Source: Pseudodesulfovibrio hydrargyri (lineage in GTDB: Bacteria > Desulfobacterota > Desulfovibrionia > Desulfovibrionales > Desulfovibrionaceae). From it: DNA of 64,000 bases. Positions 54,060 to 63,357 of the stretch are shown piece by piece. How positions within the stretch are numbered: position 1 is the stretch's first letter; the number at the start of each line of letters is the position of its first letter. The translations under genes were made by a program, and so were the position numbers. The DNA is taken from the NCBI RefSeq assembly GCF_001874525.1, contig NZ_LKAQ01000004.1, positions 2,199,590 through 2,263,589 of the forward strand, written 5' to 3'. Below the pieces are notes generated by a model. It was not told the origin of the DNA and did no database searches. It saw only the letters and a list, made by a program, of their open reading frames with translations.

Positions 54060-55727
54060 TTAGTCGTTGCTCGCGGCGGCCGATGCCTTGGTCTTCCTGG
54101 CGATCATCATCTGCTGTCCGATGGACAGGAGGTTGTTGAAGAGCCAGTAGATGACCAGACCGGACGGGAACTGGAGGAACATGAAAGTGAAGACCAGCGG
54201 CATGAAGAGCATGATCTTCTGCTGCGTGGGGTCGCCTGCGCTCGGGGTCATCCGCTGCTGCAGGAACATGGACGCGCCCATGATGATCGGCGAGATGTAG
54301 TACGGGTCCTTGGCGGACAGGTCGGCCAACCAGGGCAGGTCGGTGAAGGGCAGGTGGGCGATGAACGGGGCGTGCCGCAGTTCCACCGCGCCGAGCAGGG
54401 CCTTGTACAGGCCGAAGAAAACCGGAATCTGCACGACCATCGGCAGACAGCCGCCCATGGGGTTGACCTTGTAGGTCTTGTACAGGGCCATGGTCTCCTG
54501 GTTGAGGCGCTGCTTGTCGTCGCCGTACTTCTCGCGCAGCTTGGCGACCATGGGCTGGAGCTTCTTCATCTTTTCCATGGACGCGTAGCTCTTCTGGGAC
54601 AGGGGCCAGAAGATCAGCTTGATGATCACGGTCAGGATGATGATGGCCACGCCGTAGTTGCCGATAAAGCCGTAGAAGAAGTTCAGGCCCACCAGCAGCG
54701 GCTTGGCCAGGAAGTCGAACCAGCCGAAGTTGACCGCGTCCGACAGTTCGTTGGGCATCTCGGACAGCATCTTGCGGTCCGTGGATCCGATGAAGTAGGC
54801 GGTCCGCAGGGTCTTGGCCACGTTGGGCATGAAGGTGGTCTTGTCGGTCACGGCCATGCGGAAGATGTCGCCCTGCATGCCCGCGGACAGGGAGGCGTCC
54901 TCGGCCTTGGGCATGACCGCGAACAGGAAGTAGTTGGACTCGATGGCCCCCCACTTGAGGTCGGCCGGGGCGGACAACCCTTCCTCGCGCAGGTCGTCGC
55001 GGTCGCTCAGCTCCTTGCGGGTGTCCTTGGTCAGGTAGGCCACGCGGGTCTGGTTGTAGCGGTCGTCCTCGGCGGACATGGACTTGGCCGCGGCGGTGAA
55101 GGACAGGGCGCCTTCCGCGCCGGTGCCGGTCAGGTTGGTGACCGTGGCCGATTCGTCGATGAGGTAGGAATCGGCATGGAAAGTCAGCACCCGCTCGATG
55201 TGGTAGCCGTCCACCTGGCCGGTGAAGGTCAGGGTCTTGGTTCCCGCGCCCTGGTCCAGGTTCAGGTCGGAACCGGTGAAGGCCCACTTGCCGCGCTTCC
55301 AGGTGTGGTATTCCTTGTCGTTCAGGGTCAGGATCAAGCCGAGCGGTCCCTTGGAAAAGGCGTCGGCACCGATCAGGTCCACGAACGGGGAATCCCTATC
55401 AATGGTCTCGCGGTACTTCTTGAGGATGAACTTTTCGAGCACGCCGCCCTGGGAGTTGAACACGGCGGTGTAAAGCGGAGTGTCCACCGTGACGGGCACG
55501 CCGTCGGTGGGAACGAATTCGGGAACGGGAGCAGCTTCCGTGGCGGCAACGGCTGCGTCTTGGGCTTTTTGGGTGAGGGCGGCCGTCTTCTGCTCGGCCT
55601 CGGCGGCCTTGCGGGCCATTTCCGCTTTTTGTTCCGCCGAGGGACCCGTGATGTATTGCCATCCGAAGAGGACAATGAAGCTCAGGACCAGGGCAATTAC
55701 AAGACGGATTTGCTCCTTCTTCTCCAT
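54060..55727 (-). CDS. yidC: Membrane protein insertase YidC
   Basis: The 555-residue inner-membrane insertase has the Gram-negative layout: an N-terminal helix ([20 protein letters not shown]), a large periplasmic beta domain (about 65-330) and a C-terminal five-helix core with [32 protein letters not shown] (conserved Arg position is within this core as Lys/Arg). The ATG at 55727 lies inside yidD, an overlap of 31 bases. Confidence 0.96.
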   Translation of the reverse strand: MEKKEQIRLVIALVLSFIVLFGWQYITGPSAEQKAEMARKAAEAEQKTAALTQKAQDAAVAATEAAPVPEFVPTDGVPVTVDTPLYTAVFNSQGGVLEKFILKKYRETIDRDSPFVDLIGADAFSKGPLGLILTLNDKEYHTWKRGKWAFTGSDLNLDQGAGTKTLTFTGQVDGYHIERVLTFHADSYLIDESATVTNLTGTGAEGALSFTAAAKSMSAEDDRYNQTRVAYLTKDTRKELSDRDDLREEGLSAPADLKWGAIESNYFLFAVMPKAEDASLSAGMQGDIFRMAVTDKTTFMPNVAKTLRTAYFIGSTDRKMLSEMPNELSDAVNFGWFDFLAKPLLVGLNFFYGFIGNYGVAIIILTVIIKLIFWPLSQKSYASMEKMKKLQPMVAKLREKYGDDKQRLNQETMALYKTYKVNPMGGCLPMVVQIPVFFGLYKALLGAVELRHAPFIAHLPFTDLPWLADLSAKDPYYISPIIMGASMFLQQRMTPSAGDPTQQKIMLFMPLVFTFMFLQFPSGLVIYWLFNNLLSIGQQMMIARKTKASAAASND

Positions 55728-55978
55728 GGGGTGAATCTCGCTTTGGTTTTGGAATCGGGCCAAACGGCCGGGACGGGGTCAAATCCCCCGCGGCATAGAG
55801 GCTGGCAACGAAGGAGACGCCAAAGCGTAAGGAGGCTTCCCTTGAATGCCCCGTGGCGGCACAGGGCTTCCTTCGCGTACTCGGAGCACGTCGGATGGAA
55901 CCTGCAGGCCGGAGGCAGCAAGGGGGAGATGAGTTTTTGGTAAAACCAAATGAGCGCCAGGAATAGTGAGCGCATCAT
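55697..55978 (-). CDS. yidD: Membrane protein insertion efficiency factor YidD
   Basis: The 93-residue protein has the family core [29 protein letters not shown] with three conserved Cys, and an amphipathic N-terminal helix. It aids YidC in inserting membrane proteins. Between rnpA and yidC, as in most bacteria. Confidence 0.95.
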   Translation of the reverse strand: MMRSLFLALIWFYQKLISPLLPPACRFHPTCSEYAKEALCRHGAFKGSLLTLWRLLRCQPLCRGGFDPVPAVWPDSKTKARFTPWRRRSKSVL

Positions 55979-55985
55979 TTCCTCT

Positions 55986-56357
55986 CTAAGAGGCCGCCGC
56001 TTCCAAGCGCAGACGGCTCAAAAGCGGGGTAAACTCTTCTGTGGCGAGGGCGAGGGTCAGCTGCTTGGCCTCAAGGTTCCGCTTCGGAACAACGACGATA
56101 TCCAGAGGCAAATCAAAGTCGAATTGATGCAGCCTGAAATACTCGCGCACCACCCTCTTTATACGGTTGCGCGCCACTGCGTGCCCCATCTTCTTACTGA
56201 CAGTCAGCCCCAGGCGTATGCCGCCGTCAGGGGTGCTGCGCTTGCGCAGGAACAGGATGAAACTCTTCGTGAAATGCTTCTTGCCCTGCTCGTAACAAGC
56301 GGTGAACTCAGGGCTTCTGAGCAGCCGGCGCTCCTTGTTCCAAGCTAGACGGCTAAT
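55986..56357 (-). CDS. rnpA: Ribonuclease P protein component, with non-AUG start
   Basis: The protein cofactor of RNase P, which matures tRNA 5' ends. The conserved parts are RRLLRSPEF near the start, [25 protein letters not shown] (the RNR motif) and [10 protein letters not shown]. The first ATG in frame falls in the middle of this domain, and no ATG, GTG or TTG lies between it and the upstream in-frame TAA. The best candidate start is ATT at 56357 (123 residues), which overlaps rpmH by 13 bases; CTG in RRLLRS is another. Translation coupled to rpmH is likely. Confidence 0.85.
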   Translation of the reverse strand: MSRLAWNKERRLLRSPEFTACYEQGKKHFTKSFILFLRKRSTPDGGIRLGLTVSKKMGHAVARNRIKRVVREYFRLHQFDFDLPLDIVVVPKRNLEAKQLTLALATEEFTPLLSRLRLEAAAS

Positions 56358-56479
56358 CTCTTACGCCCTTTGGCACGACGGCGGGCAAGCACTTTGCGAC
56401 CGTTCTTGGTGCGCGAACGCACCAGGAAACCGTGGGTTCTCTTGCGACGGCATTTGCTGGGCTGGTAAGTACGTTTCAT
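56345..56479 (-). CDS. rpmH: 50S ribosomal protein L34
   Basis: The 44-residue protein reads [19 protein letters not shown], then [20 protein letters not shown]. This is the normal L34 length and sequence, with Cys at position 10 where many have Asn or Arg. It is first in the rpmH-rnpA-yidD-yidC-jag cluster. Confidence 0.98.
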   Translation of the reverse strand: MKRTYQPSKCRRKRTHGFLVRSRTKNGRKVLARRRAKGRKRLAV

Positions 56480-56531
56480 ATCTGTGATCTCCTGAAGAGT
56501 AAAATTTGCTGAAAGTTGCGTTGAACGGAAG

Positions 56532-56560
56532 CATATAACCGTTGGTCCTGAGCCCGTCAA
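56532..56560 (-). promoter_or_regulatory. Promoter of the rpmH cluster
   Basis: TTGACG (56560-56555), a 17-base spacer, then TATATG (56537-56532), about 53 bases ahead of the rpmH ATG. A good sigma-70 match for a highly expressed ribosomal gene. Confidence 0.7.
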
Positions 56561-56708
56561 GCGGTATTTTCCCCGGGTTTCGAGGAGTCCGCTTCCAGCC
56601 GGGCGGGTTTTCTGCTACAAGCTTTTTCACTGCTTGGCGAGTGAAAAATCGACCCTTTTCCAAATTGCCGCAGAACACACTATTAATGAATTATATATCG
56701 GAGGCCAT

Positions 56709-57362
56709 ATGGACAAGCCTGTGGACAACTACTGGAACCTGCATCTGAACGACCTGGCGGAACAACTCGAGAAAAACGGCTTCGACGTGCGCATGGCCGA
56801 CTCGCTGGACGGCGCGCGCGACCTGGTCGTCAACGAGATCCTCCCCGAGATAAAACCCAAGACCGTGTCCTGGGGCGGGTCCGCCACCCTGGCCGCGTCC
56901 GGGCTTTATGAGTACCTGCGCGACAACCCGGACTACGAGGCCCTGGACACCTGGGACAAGGCCCTCTCGGCCGAGGAGAAGTACGAGCTGCGCCGCCGGG
57001 CCCTGCTCGTGGACTGTTTCTTCGCCAGCGCCAATGCCGTGACCGAGGACGGCCACCTGGTCAACCTCGACATGATCGGCAACCGCGTCGGGGCCATCAC
57101 CTTCGGTCCGCGCAACGTGGTCCTGCTCGTCGGCCGCAACAAGGTCGTTCCCGACCTGGAACGGGCCATGGAGCGCATCAAGGAATACGTGGCCCCGGTC
57201 AACACCATGCGCCTGAACATGAAGACCCCCTGCGTCAAGACCGGCTACTGCATGGACTGCGCCTCCCCGGACCGCATCTGCAACGCCTGGACCATCACCG
57301 AAAAGTCCTTCCCCAAGGGACGCATCAAGATCGTCCTCATCAACGAGGACCAGGGCTTCTAG
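56709..57362 (+). CDS. LUD-domain lactate-utilisation-type protein
   Basis: The 217-residue product belongs to the LUD (DUF162) family that includes LutB and LutC. Motifs are VSWGGSATLAASGL, DCFFASANAVTEDGHLVNLD and RVGAITFGPRNVVLLVGRNKVV. The C-terminal CVKTGYCMDCASPDRICN has four Cys and could bind an Fe-S cluster. No other lut gene is adjacent, so a lactate role is only suggested. The ATG at 56709 after GGAGG is better than one 25 codons upstream. Confidence 0.88.
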   Translation: MDKPVDNYWNLHLNDLAEQLEKNGFDVRMADSLDGARDLVVNEILPEIKPKTVSWGGSATLAASGLYEYLRDNPDYEALDTWDKALSAEEKYELRRRALLVDCFFASANAVTEDGHLVNLDMIGNRVGAITFGPRNVVLLVGRNKVVPDLERAMERIKEYVAPVNTMRLNMKTPCVKTGYCMDCASPDRICNAWTITEKSFPKGRIKIVLINEDQGF

Positions 57363-57420
57363 GGGGGGCGGCCGCCCATCCCCTCTCTCTTCCTAAACTT
57401 TTTGCGCCGCTTCGCGGGGC
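57363..57420 (+). repeat. Dispersed bipartite hairpin element, copy R8 (partial)
   Basis: Directly after the LUD gene stop, same orientation. The long hairpin is reduced to a short GGGCGGCCGCCC palindrome. The CCTAAACTTTTTG box and the CCGC-TTC-GCGG mini-hairpin (57407-57417) remain. Confidence 0.7.
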
Positions 57421-57548
57421 TGTCTGTGGAAAAGGTGTTCATTGTTTGTGCGTTGTCTGTGCGTATCGGGGGTTGATGTGGAGAGGGTGTTCGTAAACCT
57501 GTTCGTATGCTGTTCCGTATTGGGAACACTGCTCTGGAGGGCCTGGCG

Positions 57549-58295
57549 ATGACCGGGAAACATCTTTCCTCAGAGCGCGGATACCGGCGCATGGTCCGTC
57601 CGCGTGAGGGCGAGGTCCGGTTCCAGGTGGGGGTGGAGCAGACCGACCTGCTCGTGGTGGCCGAGCTCGACCTGCGCGACGAGATCGCCGCCTTCGTCTC
57701 CACGGTGCGCGGCGAGATCAAGAACTGGATCCTGTTCCATCCGGAGTTCGCCGAGAGCCTGGTGCCCGTGGCCGTGCCGGACGGCGCGCCCGAAGTCGTC
57801 CGGGCCATGGCGGCGGCCGCCGAGTCGTGCGGGGTGGGGCCCATGGCCGCCGTGGCCGGGGCGGTGGCCCAGGCCGTGGGCGATAAATTCGCCGCGCGCA
57901 GCCCGAACATCCTGGTGGAAAACGGCGGGGACACCTATCTGCGCTCCACGCGCGAGCGGGTGGTGGCCCTGCTGGCCGATCCCGGGTCCGGGGCGTCGCT
58001 GGGGCTGCGCATCGAGGCCGGCGCCTTTCCCGTGGCCCTGTGCGCGTCCAGCGGGACCATCGGCCACTCATTGAGCCTCGGCTCCGGCGACCTGGTGGCC
58101 GTGCGCGCCAGGGACGCCAGGCTGGCCGACGCCGCGGCCACGGCCCTGGGCAATCTGTTGGGTTCGGAAAGGGATATGGACAGGGTGCTGAAGCGGGCCC
58201 GCGAACTGGCTCCCCACGGGCTGGACGGGGTCTTCGCCCAGTACGACGCCAAGGTGGCCGCCTGGGGCGACCTGGAACTGGTGGCCCTGGACTAG
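57549..58295 (+). CDS. UPF0280 family protein (ApbE-like fold)
   Basis: The 248-residue protein starts at the ATG at 57549 after GGAGGG. ERGYRRMVRP, then VGPMAAVAGAVAQAVGDKFAARSPNILVENGGDTYLRS match UPF0280, which is distantly related to the flavin transferase ApbE (thiamine biosynthesis superfamily). Similar genes in methanogens and Desulfovibrio lie near redox genes, and a role in cofactor chemistry is plausible but not shown. It converges on a GNAT gene with a four-base overlap. Confidence 0.82.
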   Translation: MTGKHLSSERGYRRMVRPREGEVRFQVGVEQTDLLVVAELDLRDEIAAFVSTVRGEIKNWILFHPEFAESLVPVAVPDGAPEVVRAMAAAAESCGVGPMAAVAGAVAQAVGDKFAARSPNILVENGGDTYLRSTRERVVALLADPGSGASLGLRIEAGAFPVALCASSGTIGHSLSLGSGDLVAVRARDARLADAAATALGNLLGSERDMDRVLKRARELAPHGLDGVFAQYDAKVAAWGDLELVALD

Positions 58296-58828
58296 AGCAG
58301 CAGGCCGTAAATCCACAGGTCGGTCAGCTTCCCCCACTTGCGGACCACGCCCCGGCGCAGTCCCTCCTGCCTGAAGCCGGTCTTTTCCAGCACCCGCCGC
58401 GAGGCCGGGTTCCAGCCGAAACAGCTGGCCGTGAGTTGTTCGATGGGCGTATGGTCGCGCATGTACCGGACCAGTTCGGCCACCATCTCGGTGGCCAGCC
58501 CCTTGCCCCAGTGAGCCGGGCCGAGCCAGTAGCCCACCCGGGCGGTGTGCGCCTCCACGTCCGTGCCCCGGATGGTCCCGCAGCTGCCCACCAGCTCCCC
58601 GTCGACCAGGACCGCGAACTGCCACTTGTCCTCGCCCGCGCCTTTCCGCGCCCAGTAGACCATCCGTTCCGCCGCCGCCTCGTCAAAGGGGTGGGGGAAC
58701 AGGAAGGAGGTGTTCCAGGAGATGTCTCTGGTGTTCGCCACGGGCGGGATCAGGGGGATGTCCTCCATCCGCCAGGGGCGCAGCCGACAGCGTTCGGTGC
58801 TCAGTTCGATGCCCAGAAAATCGTTCAC
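58292..58828 (-). CDS. GNAT-family (RimJ/RimL-like) N-acetyltransferase
   Basis: The 178-residue product has the RimL-type layout: LSTERCRLRPWRMEDIPLI at the N terminus, VGYWLGPAHWGKGLATEMVAELVRYM with the acetyl-CoA loop (GxGxA), and FGWNPASRRVLEKTGFRQEG near the end. Target unknown. Five bases after the Crp-like gene. Confidence 0.9.
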   Translation of the reverse strand: MNDFLGIELSTERCRLRPWRMEDIPLIPPVANTRDISWNTSFLFPHPFDEAAAERMVYWARKGAGEDKWQFAVLVDGELVGSCGTIRGTDVEAHTARVGYWLGPAHWGKGLATEMVAELVRYMRDHTPIEQLTASCFGWNPASRRVLEKTGFRQEGLRRGVVRKWGKLTDLWIYGLLL

Positions 58829-58833
58829 GTGGC

Positions 58834-59487
58834 CTACTCCTGCTGTTGCATGACCGCGGCGAGCATGTCCCGCTCGCGGATGCGGATGATTCGGGTGTCG
58901 TTCACGTCGCGGCCAACGGCCAGGAGATCCTGGTCGGCCAACTCCCGCACGTACCGTTCGATCCGGTCCGGGGTGGTCACGAAAGTCTCGGCCAGGGTCT
59001 TGATTGTGGGGTCGTATTTCAGTTCGAGCTTACCGCAGGCGGAGAAGAGGTCAAGGATGCGGACCACGCCCAGCCCCACGGACGGGACCTTCATGGCCTT
59101 GCGCGTGGTGGATTTGAGGCGGCCCACCAGGACGGTGATGATCGAGGCGATGACCTTGGGGGACTTGCGCATGAACTCGTCCAGGTCGTCGCGGGTGACC
59201 ACGATGACCTTGGAGTCCTCCAGGGCGATGGCCGTGGCCGTGCGCACGCCGTCCTCCAGGAACAGGGCCATTTCGCCGAATATGGAGATGGGCTTGAGGA
59301 TGGCGAAGACCTTCTTGCGGCCCTCCACGGTCCCGGAGATCTCGATCTTGCCCTCGGTCAGGATGTACGCGGCGTCGCCTTTGCTGCCCTCGTTGAAGAC
59401 CATGTTGTACTTGAGCACGTTGCGCATCAGGTAGTTTCCGCGCGAGACCTGCTTCAACTGGACGTTCTGCTGGGTGATCATGGCCAC
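58834..59487 (-). CDS. Crp/Fnr-like cyclic-nucleotide-binding-domain protein
   Basis: The 217-residue product has a cNMP-binding beta roll (about 20-125: GDAAYILTEGKIEISGTVEGRKKVFAILKPISIFGEMALFLEDGVRTATAIA). It lacks the phosphate-binding Arg-Ala arrangement of true cAMP receptors (RTATA is present but offset). The C-terminal 80 residues look like a winged helix (TIKTLAETFVTTPDRIERYVRELADQDLL). It probably regulates transcription in response to an unknown ligand. GTG start at 59487 after GAGGAG. Confidence 0.85.
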   Translation of the reverse strand: MAMITQQNVQLKQVSRGNYLMRNVLKYNMVFNEGSKGDAAYILTEGKIEISGTVEGRKKVFAILKPISIFGEMALFLEDGVRTATAIALEDSKVIVVTRDDLDEFMRKSPKVIASIITVLVGRLKSTTRKAMKVPSVGLGVVRILDLFSACGKLELKYDPTIKTLAETFVTTPDRIERYVRELADQDLLAVGRDVNDTRIIRIRERDMLAAVMQQQE

Positions 59488-59536
59488 GGGGGTACTCCTC
59501 TCTAAGCTCCTGTGCAGGGTTCATGCCCGGGGGCGG

Positions 59537-61501
59537 TCACAGCCGGACCACCGAGTTGCGGCCCGACTGCTTGGCCTTGTACAGGGCCTCGTCCGCCCGC
59601 TTGAGCAGGTCGTTGATGGAATCCTCGTCGTCCAGGGAGGCCACCCCGATGGACACGGTCACGGTCAGGTCCCCGGCGTCGGTGGGGATGGGCCTGGACG
59701 CGGCCATCTGCCGGAAGCGCTCGGCCGCCTCCGCGGCCCGCTCGGCGCTGGTCTCCACCAGCAGGGCGGCGAACTCCTCCCCGCCCATGCGGGCGAACAC
59801 GTCGCTCTGCCGGAAACCGGCCCGGCAGCGTAGGGCGAAGGTGCGCAGGACCTCGTCCCCGATGGCGTGGCCGTATGAGTCGTTGACCTCCTTGAAGTGG
59901 TCGAGATCGAACATGAGCACGGCCAGGGAATGGCCGAACCGCTTGGCCCGGGCCAGTTCGCTCTTGGCCCGCTGGAAAAAGGCGTGGCGGTTGTGAGCCC
60001 CGGTCAGCTGGTCGCGGGTGGCCATGCGCTGCAGCCGCGCCTCCAGCCGCCGTTTCTCGGTCACGTCGTGGACGATGGAGTAGTGGAGCTGGCGGTGGCC
60101 CAGCGAGACCGGCCCGGTGAAGACCTCCACGTCGCGCCGGGTGCCGTCCTTGAGGGTGTGCACCTGCTTGAAATAGCCGCGCCGCTCCCTGGCCGCCTCC
60201 TTGAGCTCCTCGTACAGCTCCTCGTCGGTCATGCAGTCCAGCTGGCGGATGGTCATGGAGGTCATTTCCTCGTTGCTGTAGCCGTAGTACTGGCAGGCCG
60301 CCGGATTGACGAACTGGATGGACGAGTCCAGGGGGTCGTGCAGGAGCATGACCGCCTTGTTCTCCTCGAAGAAGGCGCGGTGCAGCTCGTCGCGTTCCTT
60401 CATGACCTGGGCCGCCTCCACCAGGTCGGTGACGTCCTGCAGGATGCCGTTGAAGAATCCGTCGGGGGTCAGCCGTCCCGAGACTTCGGTCCAGATGCGC
60501 GAGCCGTCCGTCCTGATCTGCTCGATGCGGAAGCGGGTGATCTCCCCGTCTTTTTTCAGGGTTTCCCACAGGCGGTCCCGGTCTTCCCGGTGGACGTAGT
60601 GTTGCAGGACGTTCAGCTTGTCCATCTGCTCGGAGGACTCGTAGCCCATGATGTTGGCCGCGTTCCGGTTGGCCTCGACGACGATCCCCTCGGGGCTGAT
60701 GAGGAAGATGCCGACCAAGGCGTTCTCGAAGAGCTGGCGGTAGCGCTTCTCGCTGTCGGCCAGGGCCGCCTCCTTGCCCGCGATGTGCCTGAGCATGCGG
60801 TTGTGGGCGTCGATGACCTCGCCGATCTCGTCGTCGCTGCGCCAGTCCGCCTCGGTCCAGCGGCCGGTCTCCCCGGTGGTCCGGATGGCCGCGAGCAACG
60901 CCTTGAGCGGGCGGCTCACGGTCCGGCTGAAGGCGTAGACCGCGCCGCTCAAGGTGACGGCGATGATCAGCAGGAACTGAAACATCTGCAACAGGAAGTG
61001 CTGCCGGAACCGCTTCTCGGCAAAGGTATACGTGTAGTGGATGGCCAGCCTGCCCATGTCCACGCGGCTGCCGTCGGGCATGCGCCGGTAGATGTCACGC
61101 CACAGGGTCTTGAGTCCGCTCACGCGGTCTTCGGGCGTGATGCCGTAGGACAGGAAGAGGTCGCCTTTCTGGTCGTAGATCTCGGCCCCGAGCATGGCCG
61201 GGTTGCTCGATATGGTGGCCAGGGCGCTGACCATCTCCTCGGTCTGGTAGTTCCACAACAGGCCGTCCAGCACGCGGGTGGTGGCCGTGGCGAAGATTCC
61301 GACGTCGGTGTCGATCTTGTCCATGATGTCGCGCCGGGCGTAGTGGGCGAGCACGAGCATGAGCAGCAGGATGCCCACCAGCAGGGGCGGCAGGATGCGC
61401 ACCAGGAACTTGAAGATCAGGGACCGGGGATTGATCCCCCCGGGCTGCCGGGGGAGGTGCTCGGCGGCCTTTTCGGCCTGTTTCTCCGGGGGCGCGGCCA
61501 T
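59537..61501 (-). CDS. Membrane PAS-GGDEF diguanylate cyclase
   Basis: The 654-residue product has a first membrane helix (about 28-48), a periplasmic sensor region, a second helix (about 172-192) and a HAMP domain. Two PAS domains follow, and a GGDEF domain with active GGEEF near residue 573. RQSD five residues before it is the inhibitory I-site. It should make c-di-GMP and be inhibited by it. Linked sensory input is unknown. Fifty bases after the Crp-like gene start, so the two may form one transcript. Confidence 0.92.
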   Translation of the reverse strand: MAAPPEKQAEKAAEHLPRQPGGINPRSLIFKFLVRILPPLLVGILLLMLVLAHYARRDIMDKIDTDVGIFATATTRVLDGLLWNYQTEEMVSALATISSNPAMLGAEIYDQKGDLFLSYGITPEDRVSGLKTLWRDIYRRMPDGSRVDMGRLAIHYTYTFAEKRFRQHFLLQMFQFLLIIAVTLSGAVYAFSRTVSRPLKALLAAIRTTGETGRWTEADWRSDDEIGEVIDAHNRMLRHIAGKEAALADSEKRYRQLFENALVGIFLISPEGIVVEANRNAANIMGYESSEQMDKLNVLQHYVHREDRDRLWETLKKDGEITRFRIEQIRTDGSRIWTEVSGRLTPDGFFNGILQDVTDLVEAAQVMKERDELHRAFFEENKAVMLLHDPLDSSIQFVNPAACQYYGYSNEEMTSMTIRQLDCMTDEELYEELKEAARERRGYFKQVHTLKDGTRRDVEVFTGPVSLGHRQLHYSIVHDVTEKRRLEARLQRMATRDQLTGAHNRHAFFQRAKSELARAKRFGHSLAVLMFDLDHFKEVNDSYGHAIGDEVLRTFALRCRAGFRQSDVFARMGGEEFAALLVETSAERAAEAAERFRQMAASRPIPTDAGDLTVTVSIGVASLDDEDSINDLLKRADEALYKAKQSGRNSVVRL

Positions 61502-61514
61502 GAGCGGTCGGCCC

Positions 61515-61814
61515 TCAGGCCAGCTTGCTCTCCACGCTGTGGAGCTTCTGGCTCATGCCGTCGCGGCGTCCCTTGCGGGCGTCCACCTTGAGGGTCATGT
61601 ACAACCGGTCGGAATCCTTTTCCAGTTCGCGGTAGCAGGCGTCAACCACCGCCATGACCTCGTCCCATTCGCCTTCGATGCTGGTGCCCATGGGGCAGAG
61701 GCGATATTTCAGGCCGGATTCCTTGATCACGTTCAGGGCGCGCGAGACGTAGGCGCTCAGGCCGGAGCCGCCCTTGTCCAGGGGGAAAATGGAAAGATCG
61801 ACGATGACGGCCAT
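61515..61814 (-). CDS. MTH1187-family thiamine-binding protein
   Basis: The 99-residue DUF77 protein (MAVIVDLSIFPLDKGGSGLSAYVSRAL, then YRLCPMGTSIEGEWDEVMAVVDACY) fits the family bound to thiamine in crystal structures. Normal length, no signal peptide. Thirteen bases ahead of the cyclase gene, so cotranscription is likely. Confidence 0.9.
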   Translation of the reverse strand: MAVIVDLSIFPLDKGGSGLSAYVSRALNVIKESGLKYRLCPMGTSIEGEWDEVMAVVDACYRELEKDSDRLYMTLKVDARKGRRDGMSQKLHSVESKLA

Positions 61815-62303
61815 TGCTGGGATCCTCCTCGGGATTGCTGATTCGTCTCCTGTTTTAGCCGAATTTTAGGCCGAGTGGAAGAATGTATCAATTATTGTTT
61901 GTGACGGCGCTTGTCTGCGTCCGGAACGGGCCGCTTCGGGCAGGGAAAATACGAAGCGGTGGAGCCCTTGATCGGGCCCAAAAGGGACCGCCGATGCCCG
62001 TGGGCAGGGCATTCCGTAATTTCTATTACGTGTTCACGTCAATTCGCCTAGCGTGCCGATTCGCTTGAAAGTTTTTTGAAGTTGCCTATTGATTTTGTTT
62101 GTAAAGCGCGATACGACGTTGTTAATTAATTTTTCCGGGGGGTTATAGCACGAACTCGGAAAAAGAATGTTATTCGTGTCACGTTTTTGTTAATCGTGAC
62201 AAGGAGACGGTTTAGGTCCGAGTTCGGGCTTGTGCCCGGCGGTTATGACGGGAATAACGGTGTTCTCCGCCATAACAGACTCATTTTATTACGGAGGTGT
62301 TCT
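61815..62303. other. Regulatory region upstream of hynBA
   Basis: No gene is seen in these 489 bases. The right half is AT-rich. TGTCACG (62177-62183) and CGTGACA (62195-62201) form a perfect 7-bp inverted repeat with an 11-base spacer, 103 bases ahead of hynB, placed like a regulator site. A weak TTGTTA and TTATAG pair lies at about 62119-62148. Confidence 0.5.
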
Positions 62304-63290
62304 ATGAAATTTTCCGTAGGTCATGGCAAGGAAGGAGCCGTGGAACGGCTGGAAAAACGCGGCGTCTCTCGCCGTGATTTCATGAAGTTCTGCGGAACCG
62401 TGGCCGCAGTGATGGGCATGGGTCCGGCTTTCGCCCCGAAAGTCGCCGAAGCCCTCACAGCTGACAACAGGCCCGACGTCATTTGGCTGCACAACGCAGA
62501 ATGTACCGGTTGTTCCGAATCCATCCTGAGGACCGTCGAGCCCTACATCGACGCCCTCATCCTGGACTACATCTCGCTGAACTACCATGAGACCATCATG
62601 GCGGCGGCGGGTCATGCCGCAGAGAAGGCTCTGTGGGATACGGTCAACGCCGGCAACTTCGTGGCCGTCATCGAGGGCGGCGTCCCGACCGCTCCGGCCG
62701 GCACCGCCAACGAGGCGGGCGCGTACGGCAAGGTCGGCGGCCACACCATGCTGGAGACCACCACCAAGGTCGTCAACGCCGCCAGCGCCACGATCACGTA
62801 CGGTACCTGCGCTTCCTACGGCGGCGTGCAGAAGGCCGCTCCGAACCCGACCGCGGCCAAGGGCGTCGGCGAGCTGTTCCCGGGCAAGGCGTTCATCAAC
62901 GTGCCCGGCTGTCCGCCCAACCCCTACAACCTGGTCGGCACCATCGTGCACTTCCTGACCAAGGGCATGCCCGATCTCGACGACGTCGGGCGTCCGACCC
63001 TCTTCTTCGGCGAGACGGTGCACGACAACTGCCCGAGGCAGGAGCATTTCGACATGGACGAATTCGCGCCTTCCTTCGGTTCCGAAGAAGCCCGCAAGGG
63101 CTGGTGTCTGCGTAAGCTCGGTTGTCGCGGTCCCGAGACCTTCAACAACTGCCCCAAGGTCACGTTCAACCAGTACAACTGGCCTGTCCAGTCCGGCCAC
63201 CCCTGCATCGGCTGCTCACAGCCCGATTTCTGGGACGGCGCCGACTGGGATGGCGAAACCTACTTCTACGCCGACCTCACCGACATGTAG
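62304..63290 (+). CDS. hynB: Periplasmic [NiFe] hydrogenase small subunit
   Basis: The 328-residue subunit carries three Fe-S clusters that pass electrons from the active site. A Tat signal, [12 protein letters not shown], directs folded export with the large subunit. [11 protein letters not shown] provides ligands of the proximal cluster. [38 protein letters not shown] and [13 protein letters not shown] supply further cluster ligands, as in D. vulgaris HynB. ATG at 62304 after ACGGAGG. Sixty-seven bases before hynA. Confidence 0.97.
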   Translation: MKFSVGHGKEGAVERLEKRGVSRRDFMKFCGTVAAVMGMGPAFAPKVAEALTADNRPDVIWLHNAECTGCSESILRTVEPYIDALILDYISLNYHETIMAAAGHAAEKALWDTVNAGNFVAVIEGGVPTAPAGTANEAGAYGKVGGHTMLETTTKVVNAASATITYGTCASYGGVQKAAPNPTAAKGVGELFPGKAFINVPGCPPNPYNLVGTIVHFLTKGMPDLDDVGRPTLFFGETVHDNCPRQEHFDMDEFAPSFGSEEARKGWCLRKLGCRGPETFNNCPKVTFNQYNWPVQSGHPCIGCSQPDFWDGADWDGETYFYADLTDM

Positions 63291-63357
63291 TCGGCGGTCC
63301 GCAAGGGTTTCGTCCAACTAACGCAGACAGAATCAGAATTCTTAAGGAGGATACAAT

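Noticed and set aside
56480..56708. Possible oriC near rpmH
   Set aside because: No dnaA gene, DnaA-box cluster or AT-rich unwinding region was seen, although rpmH clusters often lie near oriC.
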